This document shows, one piece after another, positions 10,501-17,999 of a stretch of DNA of 56,323 nucleotides; position 1 is the stretch's first letter, and each line of letters opens with the position of its first letter. The notes under the pieces were generated by a model. That model was not told where the DNA came from. It worked only from the letters and a program-made list of their open reading frames with translations, and did no database searches. The position numbers and the translations under genes are program-made. This DNA is from Liolophura sinensis (lineage: Eukaryota > Mollusca > Polyplacophora > Chitonida > Chitonidae), in NCBI RefSeq assembly GCF_032854445.1, contig NC_088299.1, positions 6,797,001 through 6,853,323 on the forward strand, read 5' to 3'.

Positions 10501-12002
10501 AGCATTTGTATAGACTAAAATGAACATTGGACGCCGCTGAAATATTTAACTGTTGTCTGGAGTGTTTTAGAGTACGCATGTCACCATTTGATCGACATTC
10601 GCATTTACTCTGACATCCACTATATCACCAGTGGAGAAGGACGGTCATGCGCAAATTATCGTAACTATTATGTTAAAGTCATGAAGTCTGCAAATGGGCT
10701 AACTTTTGAGCTTCTTCTGTTGTTAGAAACCGGACCCCGATGGCTCAAGTGGTAGAGCATCCGATTCAGGGGCGGTAGATCTAGGGTCAATCCTGGGTTG
10801 AGTCAAAAGAGGAAGTTGTAGTCTCCTCGCTTGGCGTTCAGCATGAATGGGATAGTGCAACGACTGGTTGACCCGTATCAGTATAATGGCTAGGGTAGGG
10901 CGGCTTACCTTCCTTCAGTAAGTCGTCCAGTAAAGCAGCACTGGATAAAAGGGCGGTGGAAATCCGTCCTGCAATAAAGAGGCACATTACACGTATACGT
11001 ACCCCAAGAAAAAGAACTTCTTGGTCTTCATATGACCGAAAAAGTGTTAAGTATTAAAACCTAAGCACTCACTTATTCACCACTCCATTGTTGGAAAATA
11101 TTATGTCATGGGTATCAGCGACATATGCAGCTTAGAAACAACGAAAAGCATGTTGTTTTAAGGACAAGATTAAACATATTGAAAAGTTCATTTTCTCCCT
11201 CGCTAAAGAGAGAATACAATTATTTTTTTTGTTGGAGTCCTTCGTGGCCATCGCGAAGCAATGACCCAGGAGCTTCTCACCAATGCGGTCGCGGTGAGTT
11301 CAAGTCCACCTCATGCTGGCTTCTTCTCCGGTTGTACTTGGGAAAGTCTTTCAGTAACCTGTGGATAGTCGTGGATTTGCCCCGGTCTCTAGCCGGTTTC
11401 CTCCAACCATAATGCTGGAATAAGTGAAATGCCCAAAGGCCAAAACACCAATCAAATAAATAAAGCAGTAAGTCTTTGGGAACAAATCAACCATCGGAAG
11501 TTATAAGTATCACAAGGACGGTTCAAATCGCGCGCGAATGTTACCGTCCTCATATTGTGAACGAGATGTTCTCATCCGGCTTCCATATTTAACCCAAATT
11601 TGTAGTAGGCCTATTTAGAGTACATGCAATGCAAATCCAGCAATGCCAGCCCTGTCCGTATATGTGTGTGCACGACGCAGAAGGTATATGAATAAACGAA
11701 TGAATGAATGAATTAATTAATTTTGCTGTTATATTGGAGAGAAAACTTACTTAAAATGACGGCGGAGCTATTATATAGTATAGTAAGATCATATATCCAG
11801 GAATTTATAGGGTATTAGCTATTATTTATTGTGAACTTTATTTTCTTTCAGGCGAACTTTATCTTTGAAGGACTCGGTTATTTTGAATTTTAACTATGAA
11901 GGACCATCCGTCAGCAAGGCTCTTCTGTTTAGGTACACCGAAGGTTTGCTCTATCATTTACGGGAGGGGAATTGGAGGATGTTGTGCAGAGGGCGAAAAT
12001 GA
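3954..12002 (+). CDS. Secreted coiled-coil protein with C-terminal netrin-like (NTR-type) domain, 5 exons
   Basis: Exons are 3954-4518, 5000-5098, 9516-9605, 9906-10035 and 11852-12002. All introns are GT-AG and the phases (1, 1, 1, 2) are compatible. The joined frame of 1035 nt gives 344 residues and ends at TGA. Residues 1-23 form a signal peptide (MDFVQLWAFLVVISTLTVWE and following). Residues about 30-170 are a charged coiled coil. Residues about 190-344 resemble an NTR/C345C-type domain: Cys191, Cys214 followed by QNFVY and alternating strand-like FYVTVQKI, a GD turn at 252-253, then SRDCP (Cys270), KHYLIF, and a C-terminal helix with W336 and Cys340. NTR domains occur at the C-termini of netrins, complement C3-C5, PCOLCE and TIMPs; the partner here is unknown. 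Only four of the usual roughly six domain cysteines are visible. No gene name is assigned. Confidence 0.78.
5000..5098 (+). CDS. Exon 2: start of NTR-type domain
   Basis: A 99-nt exon, phase 1 to phase 1. The acceptor is CTCCTTCCAG and the donor is a consensus G|GTAAGT. It encodes residues 189-221 plus the first base of codon 222, with cysteines at 191 and 214. The sequence GQPVCEKQNFVY resembles the opening of NTR domains, where a cysteine precedes a hydrophobic strand. The open frame at 4939-5124 is this exon extended into both introns. Confidence 0.75.
5236..5604 (+). repeat. 70-bp tandem repeat in intron 2, first block
   Basis: The motif AACTGTAACAAATTCTTAA recurs at 5306, 5376 and 5446 with exact 70-bp spacing; a diverged unit at 5516 and partial units lie at both edges. 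Units include TATGGTTG and GACTTTTGGTAACC. It is intronic, with no coding potential. Confidence 0.85.
5613..5735. repeat. Foldback (inverted repeat) element in intron 2
   Basis: A perfect 19-bp arm GAATGTTGAATACCATAAA (5628-5646) is repeated in reverse complement at 5702-5720, around a 55-nt spacer. The pairing extends imperfectly outward by about 15 bp, with AGGATATTGC facing GCAATATTCT. It lies where the 70-bp array is interrupted, so it may be part of a roughly 575-bp insertion (about 5605-6180). The class is unknown; a MITE or foldback element is possible. Confidence 0.65.
6181..6430 (+). repeat. 70-bp tandem repeat in intron 2, second block
   Basis: The same repeat as at 5236-5604 resumes here in more diverged form: GTAACCTAGCAAAAACTAAC, then about 70 bp later GTAACCTAACAGAAATTG, then GTATAACCTAGCTAACAAAC. 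This supports the intervening segment being an insertion into an older array. Confidence 0.6.
6782..8033 (-). pseudogene. LINE ORF2 remnant: reverse transcriptase, frameshifted
   Basis: The minus-strand fragments read together as a non-LTR reverse transcriptase. In order: GKVPDYMKHAKVSPVHKAGE, LENYRP, a QYGFR motif, LDLSKAFDTVNH (after a frameshift near 7690), GVPQGPILGPFLFLLYINDI with an SDDT catalytic-box equivalent near 7380-7470 (after a frameshift and stop near 7500-7550), then FLGMVFNSKLNW and the usual C-terminal tail ending near 6782. The normal box is F/YADD; SDD here and several breaks show it is dead. The clade looks CR1/L2/Jockey-like, from motif style only. No endonuclease domain is visible upstream, so the element has lost it. 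It lies antisense in intron 2. Confidence 0.88.
8034..8774 (-). pseudogene. LINE ORF1 remnant: coiled coil and FP-like C-terminus
   Basis: On the minus strand, a possible start MSKPPGKK near 8774 leads after a frameshift into MTAEEHLNTIVDKLNYVV and a long coiled coil (8386-8733). After another frameshift near 8440 comes a segment containing RDVRISGIQGDEKTETLA, then CSEKVVELLNNKLG, a DISTAHRLGP motif and RSVIVKLSR. A stop interrupts it near 8230. The C-terminus reads WSRDGKIYVKTHDD, like the FP-type C-terminal domain of many LINE ORF1 proteins. ORF1 proteins bind the element RNA. It runs into the RT remnant through a short shared sequence at 8036-8059. Confidence 0.82.
9358..9450. repeat. Microsatellites (TA)n and (ATTT)n
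   Basis: A (TA)n run occupies about 9360-9378 and an (ATTT)n run about 9421-9450, both within intron 2 shortly before exon 3. Confidence 0.9.
9516..9605 (+). CDS. Exon 3: NTR-type domain strands
   Basis: A 90-nt exon, phase 1 to phase 1. The acceptor is CTCTGTTCGTCAG and the donor G|GTATGT. It encodes residues 222-251 plus one base: FYVTVQKIMELPNSESRTAE, then an alternating hydrophobic segment ending in IKI. A second acceptor (TACTGTACAG at 9535) would start the exon 20 bases later and break the frame, so 9516 is preferred. The exon is far from its neighbours because intron 2 has been enlarged by a LINE. Confidence 0.72.
9906..10035 (+). CDS. Exon 4: NTR-type domain core
   Basis: A 130-nt exon, phase 1 to phase 2. 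The acceptor is GTTATTTAG and the donor AAG|GTGAGA. It encodes residues 252-294 plus two bases. It holds the most diagnostic part of the domain: a GDRQ turn, then SRDCPWPDVQKSKHYLIF. Netrin-type NTR domains have a comparable GD turn, then SRD, a Cys-Pro and a K-rich stretch before a YL strand (from memory). This exon alone is the best single evidence for the family. Confidence 0.78.
10732..11083 (+). mobile_element. SINE family 2, near full-length, in intron 4
   Basis: The tRNA-like head has a box A match (TGGCTCAAGTGGTAGAGC) and a box B-like GGGTCAATCC about 35 bp later. The body matches the reverse complement of the copies at 18731-19094 and 40736-41046 (for example GAGGAAGTTGTAGTCTCCTC, GCAGCACTGGATAAAAG). 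The 3' domain ends in CCTAAGCACTCACTTATTCA. It is in the same orientation as the host gene and moderately diverged. Confidence 0.88.
11233..11466 (+). mobile_element. SINE family 1, diverged, in intron 4
   Basis: The head (GGAGTCCTTCGTGGCCATCG) is degraded, but the segment CAATGCGGTCGCGGTGAGTT and box B-like GTTCAAGTCC are clear. They are followed by the body, CCATAATGCTGGAATAAGTG and the tail CACCAATCAAATAAATAAA. It has internal deletions in the 3' domain and shares orientation with the host gene. Confidence 0.85.
11852..12002 (+). CDS. Exon 5: C-terminal end and stop codon
   Basis: The acceptor TTTATTTTCTTTCAG has an excellent pyrimidine tract. The exon completes Arg295 and encodes to residue 344: strand-like LSLKDSVILNFNYEG, then a probable helix with Trp336 and Cys340, ending RGRK and TGA at 12000-12002. 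The final residues fall in the first unit of a 42-bp tandem repeat (11981-12105). An internal TTTAG|GTACAC is donor-like, but using it would remove Trp336 and Cys340. Confidence 0.75.
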
Positions 12003-12105
12003 GCAGCTTGAGATAATGCGCAGTTGTGCAGGGGGCGAAATGAACAGCGTGAGATAATGCGCAGTTGTGCAGGGGGCGGAAATGAACAGCTTCAGATAAT
12101 GCGCA
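11981..12105 (+). repeat. 42-bp tandem triplicate spanning the stop codon
   Basis: Three units of 42, 41 and 42 bp begin GTTGTGCAG and end ATAATGCGCA (11981-12022, 12023-12063, 12064-12105). Unit 1 contains the last codons and stop of the coiled-coil/NTR gene; units 2 and 3 are in its 3' untranslated region. The open frame at 11929-12123 on the minus strand is a translation of these units. Confidence 0.85.
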
Positions 12106-12136
12106 AATACGTTTATTACACATTGAACTTATGAAC

Positions 12137-12243
12137 AGTGTCTAGCTTTCCCCCTGGCTCTGCCCGGTTTCCTCCCATCATAATGCTGGCCACCATCGTA
12201 TAAGTAAAACATTCTTGAGTCTAGTCAAATGAATAAATAAATT
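12137..12243 (+). mobile_element. SINE family 1 3' fragment in the gene's 3' UTR
   Basis: It begins at the segment related to GTGGGTTTCCCCCGGGCTCT and continues through CGGTTTCCTCCCATCATAAT and the 3' domain to a GAATAAATAAATTA tail. The head is missing. The orientation is the same as the gene. Confidence 0.82.
12232..12237 (+). terminator. Candidate polyadenylation signal AATAAA in SINE tail
   Basis: This is the first AATAAA after the stop codon at 12002. It lies in the A-rich tail of the SINE fragment 12137-12243, and a T-rich then G-rich run follows at 12255-12279, as expected of a downstream element. Use of the site is an inference. Confidence 0.4.
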
Positions 12244-12254
12244 ATTCACGTATT

Positions 12255-12307
12255 ATTTTTTTTTTTGGGGGGGGGGGGGTTATAGCGTTCAATCCAAAAA
12301 AAAAAAA
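12255..12307. repeat. Homopolymer runs T, G and A
   Basis: A T-run (12255-12266) is directly followed by a G-run of about 13 (12267-12279), and an A-run follows near 12296-12307. Length errors in assembly are likely here. Confidence 0.9.
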
Positions 12308-13480
12308 TTAAAATGTGCCTCAGAATTGTTTACTCTCAAGAAAGTAATCTGACAAATTTAAAATGAAGACTGTTGGGAAAGTGATGCTAGAATGTATTCT
12401 GTTATTGCAGCAGATTATCCTGCCACAGCAGATTATTCTCCTAAATATAACACACATATGGCGTGTTAATACTATAGATAATACTACCATACAGTATGGT
12501 AATATAGACATTACCATTATATTAGACTATCAAGATATTATGTTGAATTTGACACATTATTATGTTATAATAGGAGAATACCTTCTAGCATCATTCAGAC
12601 AAGAGTCATTTTGTTAACATTAACAGAATTTGTTTTAGTGTATATTATATATACTCTACATCACATGGCTGAACTGTATGAGTGGATGAGGTTTAACGCT
12701 GATTTGTCTGGTGAACTACATACATATAAGCCTCGGTCAGTCACAGTGCACGTCACAAATACACGTATAGATGAAATTTGAACTAATTATTGTTTCATGT
12801 TTGAACTGTATAATTTAAATCTATGTATTTTCATTCCGAATGGTTTTGTTTACAAGGTCTCGTGAAATAATGGATTGTTTGTAGAGGTATTTAGAAAACT
12901 TCACTCTTCATTTGGATTTTCACGCTTGTTGACATGTTTTTGTTATATTTTAAGGCAAAAACCACACTTAAATGAAATATGTATCTGATGAAAGACTATT
13001 AAAAAGTGCCTAAGAAAATCGTTGCATTTAATTTTTTTTTTGTACACTTTGTTTAACTTGGTAAAATGCATTTGAATATTTTATTCTGTGGAGGTTTTTT
13101 CTGACAACAATGACGTCACATAACATTTTTGCAACTTAACACACATTAGACTACTACATTTCATCGTTCAATATACATATACATACAGATTTATGGATGT
13201 ATTCGCCGATTTCACCTTGAAACGAATTATTTCAAGCAAAAAGTGCACATCTGACGTGACCGATACCTTCTGGGCTGCTGGGTCGCAACAGACCACCGTA
13301 GAATTTGCTCTTTTAACACAATTTTACTCGATTAGAAAAATTCTACAAAGATAAAGTGAGAACAAAAGTTAATACCATTAAAATAAAGAAAAAGATGTAA
13401 GAATTTGTTTTTCTGTAGACTATCCAGATGTAATATCGATAGTCTATTTTGTGTCAGTTAATTATATAAGGTTAATTAAG
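12308..13480. other. Unannotated intergenic stretch
   Basis: AT-rich and non-repetitive within this window. The open frames at 12320-12517 (-) and 12363-12617 (+) overlap each other and lack any recognisable domain. A small hairpin TAGACTATC/GATAGTCTA lies near 13417-13447. Confidence 0.5.
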
Positions 13481-13868
13481 GTATGAGTGGCCTTGCTGGC
13501 GAGATTGCACGCGCTTGATCCGTTCGGCGTGTTTCACTAGTGACTAAGGCATGGATGGCCTTGGTGGCGAGATCGCACGCGCTTGATCCGTTCGGCGTGT
13601 TTCACTAGTGACTAAGGCATTCGGCGTGTTTCACTAGTGACTAAGGCATGGATGGCGTTGGTGGCGAGATCGCACGCGCTTGATCCGTTCGACGTGTTTC
13701 ACTCGTGACTAAGGCATGGATGACCTCGGTGGCGAGATTGCACGCGTTTGATCCGTTCGGCGAGTTTCACTCGTGACTAAGGCATGGGTGGCCCTGTTGG
13801 CGAGATTGCACGTGTTTGATCCGTTCGGCGTGTTTCACTCGCGACTAAGGCATGGATGGCCTTGGTGG
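13481..13868 (+). repeat. 68-bp minisatellite, about 5.5 units
   Basis: Units of about 68 bp run from GGATGGCCTTGGTGGCGAGA through CGCACGCGCTTGATCCGTTC to CACTAGTGACTAAGGCAT. One extra partial unit (about 13620-13648) repeats only the last 28 bp. Later units diverge (CTAGTG becomes CTCGTG). GC-rich against an AT-rich surround. Confidence 0.9.
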
Positions 13869-14350
13869 GTTGTATAGCTCCTGCTCAATTAGTCGGTTTC
13901 ATTCATATGCTGAAGCCTTTAGTTCAGCTTCGTGCTTTTGCTAATTATCAGCCGTTATTCCTTGCGATATTTAGAATGAGAGATCAAACATGTATGTCAT
14001 CACGTGTAATTTAGCTTTTCATGGCACGGAAATACATATAGAAGACTACGGTGTGAGAGAGGGAACGGTCTTCCTGTGTGGTAGGTCTTTGCCTCGCTAC
14101 CTATATGTGGTCGAGACCATCAGCCCGGATGCTATCTTTTTGTACAAATAGGTTGTAACGATATGCAGTCGACTGTACCGGCTCTTCTTGCACAAAAGAT
14201 ACTGGTAATTGATTTATACCAGATTCAGCCAGTGGTCAGAAATGTTTGCAACATATTGTAAAGAGACAGAGAATTTGCAATACCTGAGATTTATTGAAAA
14301 TGACACATAGGTTCAGATAAATGGGGCATGATACATTTATAAGAGAATAG
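13869..14350. other. Unannotated intergenic stretch
   Basis: I see no gene and no repeat recurring in the window. Confidence 0.5.
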
Positions 14351-14500
14351 CCGTACGTGGTATGGTCTGCCAGCAACCTGCGGATAGTCGTGGGTTTCCC
14401 CCGGGCTCTGCCCGGTTTCCACCCACCATAATGCTGGCCGTCGTCGTGTAAGTGAAATATTCTTGAGGACGGCGTAAAACACCAATCAAATAAATAAATA
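14351..14500 (+). mobile_element. SINE family 1, head missing
   Basis: It starts at CCGTACGTGG within the body and runs through GCCAGCAACCTGCGGATAGT, the conserved 3' domain and the CAATCAAATAAATAAATA tail. Well conserved relative to the intact copy at 22744. Confidence 0.88.
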
Positions 14501-15195
14501 TAACAGAATAAATGCCTTCACTTGTACATTTATAACAGAATAAGTGCCTTGACTGGTAAATTTATAAAAGAATACGTGACCTAACTGGCTTATAACAGAA
14601 TAAGTGCCTTGACTAGTATATTTATAAAAGAATTGGTGACCTAACTGGCTTATAACAGAATAAGTGCTTGGACCGATACATTGATAAATGAGTAAGTGCC
14701 ATGACTGGTGGAATTATAACAGAATCAGTGACTTGACTGGTACATTTATAATAGAATAAAAACCTGGACTGGTACATTTATAACAGAATAAGAACCCGGA
14801 CTGGTACATTTATAACAGAACAAGTGCCTTCACTGGTACATTTATAAAAGAATGAGTGACTTGACTGGTACATTTATAACAGTATAACTGCCTTGCCTGG
14901 TATATTTATAACAGTATAAGTGTATTGACATGTGCAATTATAACAGAATTAGTGCCAGGACTGGTACATTTATAACAAAATAAGAGCCTGGATTTGTACA
15001 TTTATAACAGAAATAGCGCGTGGACTGGTACATTTATAACACAATATGTGACTTGACTGGTACATTTACAACAGAATAAGTGCCTTGACAGGTGCAATTA
15101 TAACAGAAAAAGCGACTTGACTGTTACGTTTACAACAGAATAAGAGCCTGGACTGGTGCATTTATAACAGAATTAGTGCCTTGACTGGTAAAGTC
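14501..15195 (+). repeat. 32-bp minisatellite, about 21 units, diverged
   Basis: Units of about 32 bp built on TTTATAACAGAATAAGTGCC and TTGACTGGTACA. Spacing of 32 is exact where units are clean (for example 14768 and 14800). Units vary by point changes and small indels. The array directly follows the SINE tail at 14500; its unit (TATAACAGAATAA) may have arisen next to that tail. Confidence 0.88.
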
Positions 15196-15244
15196 GTGCC
15201 ATGCCATCCTTACAAAATACAAGAACAAAAAACGTGACTTAAGC

Positions 15245-15570
15245 AGGCGTGAAATCAAACCCGGCCTTGGACAGAATTTATAAAGTCTAACACTTTCACA
15301 GTTTCTGGACCTTGATGACAATAAGTGGTCAAGGTCACTTGTGTGGCCATTTGCACAGTCGGACGTTCGTTGTAGGCCAAATAAATATCACTCTGGTGTG
15401 CAAAATTAAAATTCCCCATTGGGTATATATTGAGAACCAAGACTTTTGCAGATGTGGTATGCATATATGTGACCTACTTTACCGCCAGTTTCCTGCGCAA
15501 ATAAAACTGAGTATCGTAGGATAAGCGAGAAAGTCTTGAGTATGGCGCTAAACAACGATCAGTCAATAAA
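15245..15570 (+). mobile_element. SINE family 3-like, diverged
   Basis: The box B-like ATCAAACCCGGCCTTGGACA matches the head end of the copy at 35026 (AATCCGGCCTTGATCAAGG). Downstream, GATGACAATAAG, CCAGTTTCCTG and a terminal AAGTCTTGAGTATGGCGCTA match the family only in parts. The open frames at 15255-15524 are overlapping translations of it. Confidence 0.45.
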
Positions 15571-16380
15571 TCTAATCCACAAATGCTGCCGGTTTTGTAT
15601 TGTGGTCATTCATTACACACTATGGCTGCATGATTAAGCTACCAGTTAGAAATTTTCTTTCAGGAACTAATTAGATGCAAATCTTACATTGACACATCTG
15701 TTGATCAGCGTTATCCAGTCCTAGCCACTGTGTGGTCAAGGATTACGGCCATTGGTCAAGACTAGTGTCGGACTGGTCAGCTGCTCAGTGTCCAGCACGA
15801 TCATCATTGACGTTAGAACTGAGTACGACGATTAGAAATTCCTAGTCACGACTGTCATACAGCATGTCAAATTTAATCAACCCAGTCCGATCCGTCTGTG
15901 AGATCAGATTACGATTTTGCCACGGACAAGATCAGAGTACATCGGTAATTATTGGTTGGTCCAGCATCGTTTGGACTTGCGTTACTGTGGGGATGGAATA
16001 TGTCTCCAACCTGGCGAATACATGTGCAAATAATTAAAACATCGTGTCTATCACGTGACTGGCACATGTCTTGATCATATGCAGCTCTCAGCGCAAACTA
16101 ACACACAATGTTTTTCAATTTCACTTGTATAAATGTACTTGAGTACATGGAATGGGTTGACCTCATATTCGCAAAAATCAAACCCTACCAAGCATTGTCC
16201 TGTACGATAAGTAGATTGGTGGATTTGACCTGATGGCATCCCGGATCTTTTCCTAAGTGTCGGTTTTGGTGTTGCGAAGAGCGCTAATCCATACTCCACG
16301 CGCCCCTCTCTCCTCGTGATAGGCAGAAGGACAAAAGTGATGAGGCTAAGACTATAGTGGCCTACTTGCTAAGTATACTT
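15571..16380. other. Unannotated intergenic stretch
   Basis: No gene recognised. The short minus-strand frame at 16075-16299 has no identifiable domain. Confidence 0.5.
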
Positions 16381-16384
16381 GCGT

Positions 16385-16460
16385 CGCACAGGCTGCAAAG
16401 GTCAAGCTTGTCTAGTGGTGGCAGTGATGTAAAGCGAACGTGCGCTGTAAGGTGTATGGC
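16385..16460 (+). repeat. Unclassified dispersed repeat (pair with 42005-42090)
   Basis: The phrase AAAGGTCAAGCTTGTCTAGT, followed by GGCAGTGATGTAAAGCGAAC, recurs at 42021-42060 with a few mismatches; TGCGC and GTAAG follow in both. The TAGTGGTGGCAG segment faintly resembles a tRNA box A, so a SINE head is possible. Confidence 0.45.
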
Positions 16461-16589
16461 GAAAAACAGGCCAGATCTGTTAAGTTTAATGGGGTTTCTG
16501 GCGATCTTAGCCCACAAATTGACAATATGAAGAGTGCAAACATTAGAAATGTTGCTTAGTCAGTTAATGCTTTTTATCACAAATACATG

Positions 16590-17990
16590 CTTAAATGATC
16601 CAGTAAGTACAACCGACGCCTATAAATCGAAGAGTTTGAGCTCAGTGCTGAACTGAGTCAAGAACAAGACGTTTAAATTAGCCAGTAAAGCCAAGAGTTC
16701 AAGCTCAATGCTGATCTGAGTGAAGATAAAGTTGTTTGAATTAGCCTACAATTTGAAAAGTTTGAGCTCAATGCTGAAATGAGTCAAGAACAAGGCGTTT
16801 AAATTAGCCTGTAAAGCCAAGAGTTCAAGCTCAATGCTGATCTCAGTGAAGAAAAAGTTGTTTGAATTAGCCTACAATTTGAAGAGTTTGAGCTCAATGC
16901 TGATCTGAGTGAAGAAAAAGTTGTTTGAATTAGCCTACAATTTAAAAAGCTTGAGCTCAATGCTGAACTGAGTCAAGAACAAGACCTTTAAATTAGCCTG
17001 TAAAGCCAAGAGTTCAAGCTCAATGCTGATCTGAGTGAAAAGAAAGTTGTTTGAATTAGCCTACAATTTGAAAAGTTTGAGCTCAATGCTGAACTGAGTC
17101 AAGAACAAGACGTTTAAATTAGCCTGTAAAGCCAAGAGTTCAAGCTCAATGCTGATCTGAGTGAAGAAAAAGTTGTTTGAATTAGCCTACAATTTGAAAA
17201 GTTTGAGCTCAATGCTGAACTGAGTCAAGAACAAGACGTTTAAATTAGCCAGTAAAGCCAAGAGTTTGAGCTCAATGCTGATCTGAGTGAAGATAAAGTT
17301 GTTTGAATTAGCCTACAATTTGAAAAGTTTGAGCTCAATGCTGAAATGAGTCAAGAATAAGACGTTTAAATTAGCCTGTAAAGCCAAGAGTTCAAGCTCA
17401 ATGCTGATCTGAGTGAAGAAAAAGTTGTTTGAATTAGCCTACAATTTGAAAAGTTTGAGCTCAATGCTGAAATGAGTCAAGAATAAGACGTTTAAATTAG
17501 CCTGTAAAGCCAAGAGTTCAAGCTCAATGCTGATCAGAGTGAAGAAAAAGTTGTTTGAATTAGCCTACAATTTGAAGAGTTTGAGCTCAGTGCTGAAATG
17601 AGTCAAGAACAAGACGTTTAAATTAGCCAGTAAAGCCAAGAGTTCAAGCTCAATGCTGATCTGAGTGAAGATAAAGTTGTTTGAATTAGCCTACAATTTG
17701 AAAAGTTTGAGCTCAATGCTGAACTGAGTCAAGAACAAGGCGTTTAAATTAGCCAGTAAAGCCAAGAGTTCAAGCTCAATGCTGATCTGAGTGAAGAAAA
17801 AGTTGTTTGAATTAGCCTACAATTTGAAGAGTTTGAGCTCAATGCTGAACTGAGTCAAGAACAAGACGTTTAAATTAGCCAGTAAAGCCAAGAGTTCAAG
17901 CCCAATGCTGATCTGAGTGAAGAAAAAGTTGTTTGAATTAGCCTACAATTTGAAAAGTTTGATCTCAATGCTGAACTGAGTCAAGAACAT
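16590..17990 (+). repeat. 63-bp satellite, 126-bp dimeric units, copy A
   Basis: Two 63-bp variants alternate. One carries AAGAGTTCAAGCTCAATGCT and GTGAAGAAAAAGTTGTTTGA; the other AAAAGTTTGAGCTCAATGCT and GTCAAGAACAAGACGTTTAA. The phrase CCAAGAGTTC recurs at 16691 and 16817, giving 126 bp. About 11 dimers are present. The array ends at a junction (17985-18050) with an insertion-like TTTTGATTTTGAGCTCAAAA that is shared by copy B. Confidence 0.93.
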
Positions 17991-17999
17991 TTTGATTTT

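Noticed and set aside
16590-17990. CRISPR-like array
   Set aside because: Units are contiguous with no unique spacers, in a eukaryotic context.
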